Assembly: GCA_017643215.1 (NCBI GenBank)
Contig: JAEPNV010000020.1
Span: 1-64,000, forward strand
DNA from: Roseibium sp.
GTDB lineage: Bacteria; Pseudomonadota; Alphaproteobacteria; Rhizobiales; Stappiaceae
Length of the DNA: 64,000 nt
Reading direction: 5' to 3'
Each line of letters begins with the position of its first letter. Position 1 is the first letter of the stretch. Below the pieces are notes generated by a model. It searched no databases, was not told the DNA's origin, and was given only the letters and a program-made list of their open reading frames with translations. Made by a program: the position numbers and the translations under genes. Positions 35,192 through 45,107 of the stretch are shown here, piece by piece.

Positions 35192-35845
35192 TTACACGCT
35201 CGCCTGATTGAGCGCATTGGGATCGGCCGAGATGTGATGTTCCAGAAGGTCCCGGTTTTGAACGGCGGCAAATTCCACCGCAATGCCGCCCTCGATCCGG
35301 CGCACGACTCGAGCCCGCATCTTGCCGATTTCAATGCTGTCGCCCTTGTGAGGTTCAAGGTCGGTGGCAATTGCCGCCCCCGACAGGGAGACATCAATGA
35401 TCCGGCACATATGCGAAGACCCATCGGGTAGAACGATTCTTGTCATTGGATTTTTCGGCACGAACCGGTCATGCCGGCGGTCTTCGGGCAGATTGAGCTC
35501 GTCCTTGTTGGCAAGCCAGGTTAGGACGTTTGCGATTTTATCGCGTTTGCGGACAGTGTTGCGCAGTTCGACCGCAAATCCGCCGTTAATGACCCGCGAA
35601 ATCCTGCCCTCGACCCGGCTGAGATGGTCAAGGTAGGCAACCACCCGCTCGCCGACCCGCCCTTGAACCGGCGTGATCATGGCCATGCCGCCTGGCGACA
35701 TGTCGATGACCTGGCACGGATATTCACGGCGGTCCTCGAGCATGAACCGCCCCAGGATATTGACCTTCACGCGTTGATGGCGACGGCGGTCGGCCGCCTG
35801 AAGCGTTCTGCTTCCCTCAGTCGCTGTGGCCAGTAGGGCGCCCAT
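35192..35845 (-). CDS. tandem PilZ-domain protein
   Basis: A 217-residue cytoplasmic protein with two PilZ domains. The first has RRRHQRV at about 20-26 and DMSPGGM at about 48-54, the c-di-GMP-binding RxxxR and D/NxSxxG motifs. The second has RRHDRFVP at about 122-129 and DVSLSGA at about 150, with some loss. It should bind c-di-GMP and change motility, polysaccharide or cell-cycle functions. It lies beside a PAS-domain gene in the same direction, a pairing common in Rhizobiales. Confidence 0.9.
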   Translation of the reverse strand: MGALLATATEGSRTLQAADRRRHQRVKVNILGRFMLEDRREYPCQVIDMSPGGMAMITPVQGRVGERVVAYLDHLSRVEGRISRVINGGFAVELRNTVRKRDKIANVLTWLANKDELNLPEDRRHDRFVPKNPMTRIVLPDGSSHMCRIIDVSLSGAAIATDLEPHKGDSIEIGKMRARVVRRIEGGIAVEFAAVQNRDLLEHHISADPNALNQASV

Positions 35846-35997
35846 GCCTGTTTTACCCGTTGCCGCGCGCCGGGCGCGTGTGTCTTTGCATTGAGTCGAT
35901 TGACGTCATGCGGTGCGGTCAGTCTAGTGCCGCCCGGTTAATGATCTGTAAGAATGCTCGTCAATCTTGCCAGTTCAACGAAAGTGGGATTCTGGCT

Positions 35998-36645
35998 TCA
36001 TGCTTTGCCGCCTGCATACACTGTCAAATGCCCGACGCGGCGTTCAGCGCCGCGCGGCAGGGCCGGTGTGGATACCGGCATGTCCTCGGCTTTGAATCGC
36101 GGCAGGATCGGATTGCTGACCTTTGTGGAGCCATTCAAGAACATCGGACGTTCATCGGGCCACACCAGCCTCAAACTGGTGATCGATTGGCGCATCAGCG
36201 GATGCAATCCCAGCCAATAGGGCCGGTCCATCGGCGTGCAGCTTCCCAATATCCGTACCCGGCCTTCGCCCGGAACGTGGAGCGGCAAGAGAAGCATCTC
36301 CATATGGAGCTGCTGGCGTTGCTCTGTGTGGCCGGCAATACCGAGAACCGCAGCGGCCGCATCCTCACGAACCGCGGCGATGAGGCTTTCCAGGGCTTCG
36401 CGGTCTTTATCGCCCCAGCCGCGCAAAAAGTTCCGGCCTTTAAGTTCCCGGCAATGGGCGGAACACAAACGGGTTCCGGCGAGCCGGTACCGCACGTCCT
36501 TTGAAGGTTCTGACTCCAATATGAATGTGTCGCCCAGCAGGCCCCGGATCTGGCCAGGGTCGATTTCGCTGCGATTTGGCGCCGGGCGTTGCCCGCGAAG
36601 CTCATCCCAGTACGTATATAGTGTTTGGGTGACGCCGTTTTTCAT
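35998..36645 (-). CDS. PAS-domain protein (DUF1457/PAS_5)
   Basis: A 215-residue protein whose first two thirds match the PAS_5 (DUF1457) family: LYTYWDELRGQRPAPNRSEI, DPGQIRGLLGDTFILE, VRYRLAGTRLCSAHCRELKG. In alphaproteobacteria this family is cytoplasmic and of unknown ligand, and often sits next to PilZ or signalling genes, as here. The last 50 residues are Pro- and Arg-rich and probably flexible. No output domain is present, so it may act through a partner. Confidence 0.85.
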   Translation of the reverse strand: MKNGVTQTLYTYWDELRGQRPAPNRSEIDPGQIRGLLGDTFILESEPSKDVRYRLAGTRLCSAHCRELKGRNFLRGWGDKDREALESLIAAVREDAAAAVLGIAGHTEQRQQLHMEMLLLPLHVPGEGRVRILGSCTPMDRPYWLGLHPLMRQSITSLRLVWPDERPMFLNGSTKVSNPILPRFKAEDMPVSTPALPRGAERRVGHLTVYAGGKA

Positions 36646-37197
36646 GTGTTTTGCCCCAGTATTCCTACGTCTTCAAATGCCGGGAGCCGATCGCAATGTA
36701 CAAAAACGGTACACTCAAGCGCTCACCCGGGCCTTTTGACGAGGACTTTGCAGGGGGCATGCCAGGCGCCCTTCTTTCGCCAGGTTCGGAAGCGTCAACC
36801 AGTCGTTAATGTTAACAGGAAATGAACATTGCCGCTCCGGTCGGAATGCGCCAGTTTGACGGCCGCCGCGGGTCATAAAACCAACAACGAACCGCAGTGG
36901 CGCGTGCCGTTTTTTGATATTTGCCTTTTTGGGTTGGTTGCACAGGGGAGCGTGGGGCCGCGGCACGAACGGGAGGTGAGGGCAAGGCGCCGGCGGATCC
37001 ACGGGAGACGCCGGCGCCTTGTTCGTTTTTGAAACCCATGATCGGTCGGACAAGCCGGGATCGTTGCACCTGCGTGCGCCCGAAATTGCCCGCCCGCCAT
37101 TCACCCTGTTTCAATTCGGCACGTTGAATTTCACACACTGTCCCTTGCCGGACGGCACAAAACACGTAAATCAAGGTCCAGCCGCCAAGGAGATCTG
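36646..37197 (+). ncRNA. candidate small RNA region in a 552-bp intergenic gap
   Basis: No plausible protein gene lies between the PAS gene (minus) and the rhomboid gene (plus), yet a well-formed plus-strand terminator ends at about 37030. A plus-strand transcript starting within this gap and ending there is the simplest reading. A T-rich patch (GCCGTTTTTTGATATTTGCC) near 36907-36926 may contain its promoter. It does not resemble 6S, tmRNA, SRP RNA or RNase P RNA as far as can be judged by eye. The coordinates mark the gap, not the transcript. Confidence 0.35.
36984..37030 (+). terminator. orphan intrinsic terminator
   Basis: Perfect 12-bp arms AAGGCGCCGGCG (36984-36995) and CGCCGGCGCCTT (37009-37020) with a 13-nt loop, followed by GTTCGTTTTTG. 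No upstream plus-strand gene exists within about 3 kb except short shadows, so it should end an unannotated transcript. Confidence 0.75.
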
Positions 37198-37950
37198 ATG
37201 AACGTCCACACGCTAAGGCCTGGCCGCCCAGACCAGCAGCCCGCATTCAATCTACCGACTGTAATTGTCTGGCTGAGCGCTGCCATGATCGCGATCCATG
37301 TGATTCGCATGTTTATCCTGCCGGCACGCTGGGACAATTTGTTGATGCTGTATTTTGCGTTCTGGCCGGTGCGGTACACGCCGGAATTGTTTGCAAGCAG
37401 TTTCGCTCCGGGCGGACTGGCCGCCGATGCCTGGGCGTTCGTCACCTACGCCTTCCTGCATGGCGGTGCCATGCATATTATTTTCAATCTTCTTTGGATG
37501 GCGATCTTTGGGAGTGCCGTCGCGCGCCGGTTCGGCACCGCCCGGTTCTTGCTGCTTTCGGGACTGTGTGCCGTGGGCGGCGCGGTTGCGCACCTTGTAA
37601 CCCACTACGGCGACACCGCGCCCGTTATCGGGGCATCGGCGGCCGTCTCAGGCCAAATGGCGGCGGCCTTGCGGTTTGTTTTCGAACTCGGCGGGCCACT
37701 CGGCGCCTTTAGGCGCTCTGATTCGGCGGCCTATTATGTACCCGCCGTTCCGCTGACACAGTCCCTTGCCAATCGGCAGGTGCTGGGATTCATGGCGGTG
37801 TGGTTCGGACTCAACCTGTTTTTCGGACTGATGAGCACGCCGCTTGCCGACGGCGGCGCCTCGATCGCCTGGCAGGCGCATATTGGCGGCTTTTTGGCGG
37901 GACTGGCTTTGTTTCCGCTTCTTGATCCCGTTCCGCGGCGGCGGTTTTAG
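37198..37950 (+). CDS. rhomboid-family intramembrane serine protease
   Basis: A 250-residue membrane protein with six to seven helices. The conserved WAFVTYAFLHGGAMHIIFNL loop carries the Asn of the oxyanion site; catalytic Ser is in IGASAAVSG (GxS at about 146) and catalytic His in QAHIGGFLAGL (about 230). It would cut membrane proteins within the bilayer. AAGGAG before ATG 37198 gives a clear start. Confidence 0.9.
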   Translation: MNVHTLRPGRPDQQPAFNLPTVIVWLSAAMIAIHVIRMFILPARWDNLLMLYFAFWPVRYTPELFASSFAPGGLAADAWAFVTYAFLHGGAMHIIFNLLWMAIFGSAVARRFGTARFLLLSGLCAVGGAVAHLVTHYGDTAPVIGASAAVSGQMAAALRFVFELGGPLGAFRRSDSAAYYVPAVPLTQSLANRQVLGFMAVWFGLNLFFGLMSTPLADGGASIAWQAHIGGFLAGLALFPLLDPVPRRRF

Positions 37951-38054
37951 CCGCGTGTAAAGGCGCTGTTTGCGTCGTCACGAATTTTTGACATGATGGC
38001 GATCCGGGTTCGAAAACCATTGGGCCCGGCTAGGATCACGGGAGGAGTTAGCCG

Positions 38055-38486
38055 ATGACCGTTGCCTCTATCTTGAGCACAAAAGGGCGGGAGGTTGTGT
38101 CGGAGCGCGGCGCAACGTTACTGAGTGATGTGTGTAAGACACTGACCCAGCACAAGATCGGCGCGATCGTAATTACCGACGATGACGGCCATATCCAGGG
38201 CATCATTTCGGAACGCGATGTGGTCAAAGCCATCGGAGTGTCGGGTGCGTCCGCCCTGATGCAACCAGTGTCCAGCGTCATGACCCGATCAGTTGAAACA
38301 TGTACGGACAAGGACAGCATTAACGTGGTGATGGCCAAAATGACGGCCGGTCGGTTCCGTCATGTTCCGGTGGTCGCCGATGGAAAGGTGGCCGGCCTGA
38401 TTTCCATCGGCGACGTCGTTAAACACAAGATCGCCCAAGTGGAGATGGAGGCTGAGCAAATGCGCAGCTACATCACCATGGCCTGA
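38055..38486 (+). CDS. protein of two CBS domains
   Basis: A 143-residue protein consisting of a Bateman module: two CBS domains (about 10-65 and 75-135), with IGAIVITDDDGHIQGIISERD, and FRHVPVVADGKVAGLISIGDVV. Such modules bind adenosine nucleotides and sense energy state. There is no fused catalytic domain. GGAGGAG precedes the ATG. Confidence 0.92.
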   Translation: MTVASILSTKGREVVSERGATLLSDVCKTLTQHKIGAIVITDDDGHIQGIISERDVVKAIGVSGASALMQPVSSVMTRSVETCTDKDSINVVMAKMTAGRFRHVPVVADGKVAGLISIGDVVKHKIAQVEMEAEQMRSYITMA

Positions 38487-38508
38487 CCGCAATCCGATGA
38501 TCACAAAC

Positions 38509-38534
38509 CAACGGTGCCGGCACTGGCACCGTTG
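38509..38534. terminator. hairpin after the CBS-domain gene
   Basis: CAACGGTGCC / GGCACCGTTG with a 6-nt loop, 23 bp after the CBS gene stop, in the gap before the convergent hisI gene. There is no T-run on the plus strand. Confidence 0.5.
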
Positions 38535-38633
38535 CGCTCAAGATATCTGAATGCCGCCAAGGCGCTGCCGGGTCACGGCGCGGCGTGTTGTTGATATGTT
38601 CTCAGTGTTTTGCAGAAGGGCGATCGGCCCGCC

Positions 38634-39089
38634 TTAGGACGCGCCGTAAACGTCCTCCGGATCGTACACCCGAGCGCCACCGACATGCTCAAGGACAAGT
38701 TTACCGCCGTCCTGCGTCTTCAGTTTTCGGTAAAAGCATGAGCGATAGCCGACATGGCAGGTCGCCCCGTTTCCTTCGACCGTCACAGACATGACCAGCG
38801 CATCCTGATCGCAATCCGTTCTGATTTCCTGCACCTTTTGAATCTGGCCGGAGGTTTCGCCCTTTTTCCAAAAGCTTTGGCGCGACCGGCTCCAATACCA
38901 AGCTTCGCCGGTTTCAATTGTCCGCGCCAAGGCTTCTGCGTTCATGTATCCGACCATGAGCACGTTTTTTGTCGCATGATCAATGACAACGGCCGGGATC
39001 AGTCCGTCCCGGTCGAATTTCGGCATAAACGCGAAACCCGCTTCAATATCGGCTTTGCGGCCGCGTTCGGCAAACATCTGTTGTGTCAC
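38634..39089 (-). CDS. hisI: phosphoribosyl-AMP cyclohydrolase
   Basis: A 151-residue enzyme of histidine synthesis that opens the adenine ring of phosphoribosyl-AMP. Metal-binding residues are visible: the Asp/Cys cluster in RTDCDQDALVMSV and the two Cys of GATCHVGYRSCFYR. SRSRQSFWKKGETSG is the substrate-binding segment. It is monofunctional, without the HisE domain, as in most alphaproteobacteria. The GTG at 39089 is preferred because GGGGAG lies upstream; an in-frame ATG is at 39077. folE precedes it by 29 bp. Confidence 0.93.
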   Translation of the reverse strand: MTQQMFAERGRKADIEAGFAFMPKFDRDGLIPAVVIDHATKNVLMVGYMNAEALARTIETGEAWYWSRSRQSFWKKGETSGQIQKVQEIRTDCDQDALVMSVTVEGNGATCHVGYRSCFYRKLKTQDGGKLVLEHVGGARVYDPEDVYGAS

Positions 39090-39118
39090 GAATAAAGCTC
39101 CCCGCCGGACGGCGGAGC

Positions 39119-39754
39119 CTATTTGGACCCGCCGCGTACCAAGGTCATAAATTTCGCCTGTTCGGCCGGATCGTCCTGAAAAACACCGGTGAACTGGGTG
39201 GTGATCGTTGATACGCCGGGTTTTTGAACCCCGCGCATTGTCATGCACTGGTGTTCGGCTTCCAGCATCACCGCCAAACCACGTGGCGCCAGCGCATCGT
39301 CAATGGTCGACGCAACCTCAGCCGTTAAGTTCTCTTGGGTTTGCAGCCGCTTGGCATAGATGTCAACGACACGCGCAAGTTTTGAAAGACCAACGACGCC
39401 TTCAGCCGGGTAATAGGCAATATGCGCCTCCCCGACAAACGGGAGCATGTGATGCTCACAATGAGAATGGAACGGGATACCGCGCACCATGACGATGTCC
39501 TGATAACCGCCAACGTCGTCAAACGTGCGTTCCAGATGCTCCAGCGGATCCTCGAAATACCCGCCGTAGAGCTGTGAAAATGCCTTCACCACCCGCTTGG
39601 GCGTCTCCATCAGACCTTCGCGGTCCGGATCATCCCCCGTCCAGGCAAGGAGCGTGCGGACAGCGGCTTCGGCTTCCTCACGGCTTGGACGGGTCAACTC
39701 GTCCGGGTTTTTTCGTTTAAATGCCTTGCCGACCGGCTTGAGGACAGCGTCCAT
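39119..39754 (-). CDS. folE: GTP cyclohydrolase I
   Basis: A 211-residue enzyme that makes dihydroneopterin triphosphate for folate. Zn ligands are in [17 protein letters not shown] and a Cys in [15 protein letters not shown], and [20 protein letters not shown] is the family core. The N-terminal 30 residues are variable. ATG 39754 is chosen because GAGGA lies upstream; an ATG at 39790 lacks a ribosome-binding site. It is followed by hisI in the same direction. Confidence 0.95.
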   Translation of the reverse strand: MDAVLKPVGKAFKRKNPDELTRPSREEAEAAVRTLLAWTGDDPDREGLMETPKRVVKAFSQLYGGYFEDPLEHLERTFDDVGGYQDIVMVRGIPFHSHCEHHMLPFVGEAHIAYYPAEGVVGLSKLARVVDIYAKRLQTQENLTAEVASTIDDALAPRGLAVMLEAEHQCMTMRGVQKPGVSTITTQFTGVFQDDPAEQAKFMTLVRGGSK

Positions 39755-40039
39755 TTGGATCCTCGCTAACTTCCTGTTGTCACTCGTCATACGGTGTTCT
39801 CAAACTCGCGGATCAAGACAAAGACGCCGTTTCACAACTCTCTTTATCATATCCGGTTGGCTTGCGAACACACAGTTTCAGAGCGTGCGACGATGTCCAT
39901 CGGTCCAATCGGCGGACCCAATTTATCGGCTGCGACCACACTCCCACTTGCGGATTTTCCGCGCGCGTTGATCTATATAAGAAAGAAGAGTAAGGCGGCA
40001 ATGTGCCCCAATGTCACCGTGCATCACGATGAGGCGAGA

Positions 40040-40504
40040 ATGCTGGACGATATCTACAATGCCAAGATCCTGGAATTTGCCGGAAACATTCCGCGGATCG
40101 GGCGGCTTGAGAACCCGCAGGCCAGCGCCAAGGCTCACTCAAAACTGTGCGGTTCGACGGTGACGGTCGATCTTGTTCTGAAGGACGGGAAAGTCGCCGA
40201 CTTCGCGCATGACGTGAAAGCCTGCGCGCTCGGACAGGCCTCCGCGTCGATCATGGCACGCAATGTGATTGGTGCCAGTTCACAAGAATTGCGCGATGTG
40301 CAGAAAACCATGCGGGCGATGCTCAAGGAAGGCGGAGAGGCCCCAACAGGCCGGTTTGCGGACCTGAAGTTTCTCGAGCCGGTGCGTGATTACAAGGCCC
40401 GGCATGCCTCAACGCTTTTGACATTCGATGCCGTAGTGGACGCCCTCGATCAGATAGAGGGTGCGAAGACCGCGCAGGTCGCGCCTGGCGGTGCGGCCGC
40501 CTGA
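40040..40504 (+). CDS. NifU/IscU-like iron-sulfur cluster scaffold protein
   Basis: A 154-residue protein with the IscU-like fold: YNAKILEFAGNIPRIGRL at the start, a first cluster Cys in HSKLCGSTVTVDL and a second in VKACALGQASASIMA. The third Cys of IscU is absent, as usual in this rhizobial subgroup found in the hisI/folE/yidD neighbourhood. It may carry or deliver clusters rather than assemble them, but this is unproven. ATG 40040 is preferred, with GAGG six bases upstream; another ATG is at 40001. Confidence 0.85.
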   Translation: MLDDIYNAKILEFAGNIPRIGRLENPQASAKAHSKLCGSTVTVDLVLKDGKVADFAHDVKACALGQASASIMARNVIGASSQELRDVQKTMRAMLKEGGEAPTGRFADLKFLEPVRDYKARHASTLLTFDAVVDALDQIEGAKTAQVAPGGAAA

Positions 40505-40539
40505 GTTCGGTTGCGGCGTTTCAACCAGTTAACGGGCCG

Positions 40540-40908
40540 ATGCACACCATGTGTGGCCATCCCAAACCGGAACAGCACCATCGCGCGTCAGAAGCGCGTA
40601 TCTCCTTGCCCATACGCTTCGGGCTGGGGCTCATATGGATCTACCGGCACAGCCTCTCCCTGTTCATGGGCCGGAGCTGCCGCTATGCGCCGACCTGTTC
40701 TGAGTACACTGCGGATGCACTCAAGCGGTACGGGCTTTGGGCCGGCGGTTGGATGGGGCTGGCGCGCATTTTGCGCTGCAATCCATGGGGGGCATCCGGA
40801 TATGATCCGGTGCCCGATGATCTGCGCGAAAACGCGCGCTGGTTTCTTCCTTGGCGATACGGGTATTGGACCGGCCGACATATCCCCGAAAACCACCGGC
40901 TTCTGTAG
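40540..40908 (+). CDS. yidD: membrane protein insertion efficiency factor YidD
   Basis: A 122-residue protein matching YidD: IWIYRHSLSLFMGRSCRYAP then TCSEYTADALKRYG and ILRCNPWGASGYDPVP. The three Cys and the CNPW motif are diagnostic. It aids YidC-dependent membrane insertion. The C-terminal 25 residues extend beyond the E. coli protein. It follows the scaffold gene by 35 bp, the usual rhizobial order. The start is uncertain by a few codons (ATG 40540 or 40549). Confidence 0.92.
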   Translation: MHTMCGHPKPEQHHRASEARISLPIRFGLGLIWIYRHSLSLFMGRSCRYAPTCSEYTADALKRYGLWAGGWMGLARILRCNPWGASGYDPVPDDLRENARWFLPWRYGYWTGRHIPENHRLL

Positions 40909-41004
40909 TTTTCTCGCCGAGTTCCGCCGTTATGATGCGTCAGGGTTTGACCCCCATGGACGTCTGATGCAAGTGTAGCGGCGGCTTTTGAAGAGGAGCG
41001 ACCG

Positions 41005-42789
41005 ATGGCGGCGCAGGACTTCCACTTCGTCATGATCAAGCCGACGCACTACGACGACGACGGCTACCCGATCCAGTGGCTGCGCTCGGCCATTCCCTCC
41101 AACACCCTGGCATGCCTCAACGGCCTTGCCGAAGCCGCCCGCGAACGGGCCGCGCTTGGGGCCGATGTTCGCATCCACCTTCACACTTTTGATGAGACAA
41201 ACAAGCGCATCCGTCCGGACAAGATCATCCGGATGATCAAAAAAGCCGGCGGCAAGGCGATGATTGCGCTTGTCGGCGTGCAGTCCAACCAGTTCCCGAG
41301 AGCGGCCGATCTGGCAATTCAATTTCGGGCCGCCGATTTGCCGACCGCCATTGGCGGGTTTCATGTCTCGGGCTGCATCTCGATGCTGTCCGAAATACCG
41401 CAGGAAATGGTTGAACTGCAAAAACACGGCGTTTCCTACTTCGCCGGAGAGGCTGAGGACGGCCGGCTGGACGACGTCTTCCGGGATGCGTGGAACGACG
41501 ACTTGAAGCCACTTTACAACTTCATGCCGGACCTGCCGTCGCTTGAGGGCGAGCCGACCCCGATCCTGCCGTCCCGCCATATCCGGTTTACCGCCGGATC
41601 GCACACGAGTTTCGATCTCGGGCGCGGCTGCCCCTTTCAGTGCTCGTTCTGCACGATCATCAACGTGCAGGGGCGCAAGAGCCGGTTCCGTTCCCCTGAC
41701 GATCTGGAGCGGATCATCCGTGACAATTATGCCCAAGGGATCGACCGGTTTTTCATCACCGACGACAATTTCGCCCGCAACCGCGAGTGGGAGCCGCTGT
41801 TCGACCGGCTGATCGAATTGAGGGAAAACGACGATTTCGACATCAAGTTCATCATCCAGGTCGACACGCTCTGCCACCGGATCAAGAATTTCATCGAGAA
41901 GGCGACCCGGGCCGGCGTGACGCGGGTGTTCATCGGTCTGGAAAACATCAATCCGGACAATCTTCTGGCGGCCAAGAAACGGCAAAACAAGATCACCGAA
42001 TACCGGGAGATGCTGCAGAAGTGGCGCGATCATGGCGCCACGACCTATGCCGGCTACATCATCGGTTTTCCCGGCGACACCAAGGAATCTGTCCTTCGCG
42101 ATGTCGAGATCATCAAGAAAGAACTGCCGCTCGATCTCTTGGAATTCTTTTTCCTGACACCGCTGCCCGGATCGGAGGACCACAAGGTCCTTCTTGATAA
42201 GGGTATCTGGATGGATCCGGACCTCAACAAATACGATCTCAATCACCGGGTATCACATCATCCGAAAATGTCGGACGACGAGTGGGAAGAGGCCTATCGG
42301 GCGGCTTGGGAAAGTTATTATTCAGAGGACCACATCGAGACCGTGCTGCGCCGCGCGGCGGCCCATCGCAAGGGCCGGCCGGGCAACAAGCTGTTCTTGA
42401 TGATGTGGTTCCGGTTGATGGTGCTGAACGAGGGCGTTCATCCGCTCGAAGGCGGCTATTTCCGCCTGAAGTTCCGGAGGGACCGCCGCCCGGCCATGCC
42501 CATCGAGCATCCGCTCGTTTTTTATCCACGTTATGCGTGGGAAGTCCTTTCCAAACACTGGGCCTATCTGAGCACCGTGGTCCGGTTTTACCGGGTCTAT
42601 CGCAAGGTTAAAGCCTCACCGGACCGGCGCAGCTACACCGATCTTGCCATCACGCCGACGGGCCGCGACGCGGAAGCCGATCTTGCCATGATCACCGAAA
42701 CCCGCGGTGGCACGGACGCGGTGGCAAAACGCGACCGGGACGAAAAGCTGATCAAGGCGGCCAAGGCCCGGGTTGAAGCGGCCGAGTAA
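41005..42789 (+). CDS. B12-binding domain radical SAM protein
   Basis: A 594-residue enzyme. The N-terminal 170 residues form a cobalamin-binding-like Rossmann domain (LVGVQSNQFPRAADL, IGGFHVSGC), and the radical SAM barrel spans about 195-410 with cluster motif GCPFQCSFC. The C-terminal 180 residues are helical and specific to this subgroup. It lacks the DxHxxG cobalamin-ligand motif, so base-off B12 binding is expected. Members include methyltransferases and oxidoreductases, for example of hopanoids. Its substrate is unknown, but it is well conserved between yidD and thrS. GAGGAG precedes the ATG. Confidence 0.87.
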   Translation: MAAQDFHFVMIKPTHYDDDGYPIQWLRSAIPSNTLACLNGLAEAARERAALGADVRIHLHTFDETNKRIRPDKIIRMIKKAGGKAMIALVGVQSNQFPRAADLAIQFRAADLPTAIGGFHVSGCISMLSEIPQEMVELQKHGVSYFAGEAEDGRLDDVFRDAWNDDLKPLYNFMPDLPSLEGEPTPILPSRHIRFTAGSHTSFDLGRGCPFQCSFCTIINVQGRKSRFRSPDDLERIIRDNYAQGIDRFFITDDNFARNREWEPLFDRLIELRENDDFDIKFIIQVDTLCHRIKNFIEKATRAGVTRVFIGLENINPDNLLAAKKRQNKITEYREMLQKWRDHGATTYAGYIIGFPGDTKESVLRDVEIIKKELPLDLLEFFFLTPLPGSEDHKVLLDKGIWMDPDLNKYDLNHRVSHHPKMSDDEWEEAYRAAWESYYSEDHIETVLRRAAAHRKGRPGNKLFLMMWFRLMVLNEGVHPLEGGYFRLKFRRDRRPAMPIEHPLVFYPRYAWEVLSKHWAYLSTVVRFYRVYRKVKASPDRRSYTDLAITPTGRDAEADLAMITETRGGTDAVAKRDRDEKLIKAAKARVEAAE

Positions 42790-42942
42790 CGCGCTTTCCG
42801 GACGCACGCTATGCTCAATCTGGCTTGACCTATTGTATCGGTCCGTGCTCTTGCCCCGTGGCGCCAAATCTCCTATGTGGGGCGCGTCCTAGAACCCCCT
42901 TAGCTTACCTGCCTCGTGTGCAGGAGTGAGCCGGAGACCGAC

Positions 42943-44925
42943 ATGATCCAACTGACTTTCCCCGACAATTCCGTTCGCGCGTTTCAGCCCGGTGTGACCG
43001 GCGCGGATGTCGCCGCCAGTATTTCCAGGTCGCTGGCCAAGAAGGCCGTGGCCGTGGCCCTGGACGGCGAACTTGCCGATCTTTCCGATCCGATCGGCGC
43101 GAACGCGCAAATCGAGATCGTGACCCGCGACGATCCGCGCGCGCTGGAGCTGATCCGCCATGATGCGGCGCATGTGATGGCGGAAGCCGTGCAGGAACTG
43201 TGGCCGGGCACCCAGGTGACCATTGGCCCGGTGATCGAGAACGGATTTTACTACGATTTCAAACGGGTCCATCCCGACACCCGGGACGACTGGCCGTTTA
43301 CGCCCGACGACCTGCCGGTCATTGAAAAGAAGATGCGCGAGATCATCCAGCGCAATGCCCCGTTCACCAAGGAGCTGTGGAGCCGGGAGCGCGCCCGCGA
43401 CGTTTTTGCCGACATGGGGGAGGGCTACAAGGTCGAACTGGTCGATGCGATCCCGGAGGATCAGGACATCCGGATCTACAAGCAGGGCGATTGGTTCGAC
43501 CTTTGCCGCGGTCCGCATATGGATGCGACGGGCCGGATCGGATCCGCGTTCAAGCTGATGAAGGTCGCCGGCGCTTACTGGCGCGGCGATGCCACGAAGC
43601 CGATGCTGACCCGCATCTACGGTACGGCCTGGGCGAACGACAAGGATCTGAAGGCCTATCTCCACATGCTGGAAGAGGCCGAAAAGCGCGACCACAGAAA
43701 GCTTGGCCGGGAAATGGACCTGTTCCACTTCCAGGAGGAAGGTCCGGGCGTCGTCTTTTGGCACGCCAAAGGCTGGACGCTGTTCCAGTCCCTGGTGTCC
43801 TACATGCGCCGGCGTCTTGCCGCCGACTACCAGGAAGTGAACGCGCCGCAGGTGCTCCACACCTCTTTGTGGGAAACCTCCGGGCATTGGGGCTGGTACA
43901 AGGAAAACATGTTCGCGGTTCATGGCGCCGATCCGCAGGAGACGGACACGCATGTCTTTGCGCTGAAGCCGATGAATTGCCCGGGCCATGTCCAAATCTT
44001 CAAACACGGCTTGAAGAGCTACCGGGATCTTCCCTTGCGGCTTGCCGAATTTGGCGTGGTGCACCGGTACGAGCCGTCGGGTGCGATGCACGGCTTGATG
44101 CGTGTTCGCGGCTTCACCCAGGACGATGCGCATGTCTTCTGCACCGAGGAGCAGATGGCGGCCGAATGCCTCAAGATCAACGATCTGATCCTGTCGGTCT
44201 ACGAGGATTTCGGATTTGACGAAGTGGTCGTCAAACTGTCTACGCGGCCGGAAAAACGCGTCGGCTCGGACGAACTCTGGGATCACGCCGAAGCCATCAT
44301 GGAACGGGTGCTCCACCAGATCGAGGCCCAGTCCGGCGGCCGTGTCAAAACCGACATTCTGCCCGGCGAGGGGGCGTTTTACGGGCCGAAGTTCGAATAC
44401 ACGCTGCGTGATGCGATCGGCCGTGAATGGCAGTGCGGAACGACGCAGGTCGATTTTAACCTGCCCGAACGGTTTGGGGCGTTCTACGTCGACAGCGATG
44501 GGGAGAAGAAAACCCCGGTCATGATCCATCGGGCGATCTGCGGATCGATGGAGCGGTTCCTCGGCATCCTGATCGAAAACTTCGCCGGTCATTTCCCGCT
44601 GTGGCTTGCGCCGCTTCAAATTGTCGTCGCCACCATTACCTCGGAGGCAGACGATTATGGCCGCGAGGTCGCGGACAGGTTGAAGGCCGCGGGCTTGAGC
44701 GTGGCCACCGATTTCCGGAATGAGAAGATCAACTACAAGGTCCGCGAACACTCACTCGCCAAAGTGCCGGTGATTGTCGTGTGCGGCCGTCGGGAAGCGG
44801 AAGAGCGCACGGTCAATATCCGCCGCCTCGGATCGAAGGAGCAAACCGCCATGGCGTTGGACGCGGCGGTCGAAGCATTTGCCGATGAAGCGGTTTCGCC
44901 CGATCTTAAACGCATTTCGGGATGA
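42943..44925 (+). CDS. thrS: threonyl-tRNA synthetase
   Basis: A 660-residue class II synthetase. It has an N-terminal TGS domain (1-61), an editing domain with [11 protein letters not shown] and [12 protein letters not shown], a catalytic core with zinc ligands in [10 protein letters not shown] and [20 protein letters not shown], motif 3 region [19 protein letters not shown], and an anticodon-binding domain (about 545-650). GGAG lies before ATG 42943. No T-box leader is present, as expected in proteobacteria. Confidence 0.97.
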   Translation: MIQLTFPDNSVRAFQPGVTGADVAASISRSLAKKAVAVALDGELADLSDPIGANAQIEIVTRDDPRALELIRHDAAHVMAEAVQELWPGTQVTIGPVIENGFYYDFKRVHPDTRDDWPFTPDDLPVIEKKMREIIQRNAPFTKELWSRERARDVFADMGEGYKVELVDAIPEDQDIRIYKQGDWFDLCRGPHMDATGRIGSAFKLMKVAGAYWRGDATKPMLTRIYGTAWANDKDLKAYLHMLEEAEKRDHRKLGREMDLFHFQEEGPGVVFWHAKGWTLFQSLVSYMRRRLAADYQEVNAPQVLHTSLWETSGHWGWYKENMFAVHGADPQETDTHVFALKPMNCPGHVQIFKHGLKSYRDLPLRLAEFGVVHRYEPSGAMHGLMRVRGFTQDDAHVFCTEEQMAAECLKINDLILSVYEDFGFDEVVVKLSTRPEKRVGSDELWDHAEAIMERVLHQIEAQSGGRVKTDILPGEGAFYGPKFEYTLRDAIGREWQCGTTQVDFNLPERFGAFYVDSDGEKKTPVMIHRAICGSMERFLGILIENFAGHFPLWLAPLQIVVATITSEADDYGREVADRLKAAGLSVATDFRNEKINYKVREHSLAKVPVIVVCGRREAEERTVNIRRLGSKEQTAMALDAAVEAFADEAVSPDLKRISG

Positions 44926-45107
44926 CCGCCGGGCTTGTTAAATCGGCGAGACCATCCACATAGGAGGAGGCCGATCCCTGGGCAAAAGCGCGACATTTTC
45001 GCTCGCCTTTCCCTTGGGTCATGGCGCATGTCATTAAACTGAAATATGACTGCTGGTATTCGGGCCTGTCAGTTTGATCAGAGTCCCCTCGCGCGCGGTG
45101 TTTTGCC

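Noticed and set aside
34775..35211. Short open frames in the 606-bp gap
   Set aside because: Arg-rich, no ribosome-binding site and overlapping each other; better explained as chance frames.
40930..42246. 438-codon minus-strand open frame
   Set aside because: Antisense shadow of the radical SAM gene.
42889..44751. 620-codon minus-strand open frame
   Set aside because: It is entirely antisense to thrS, which has full-length family motifs.
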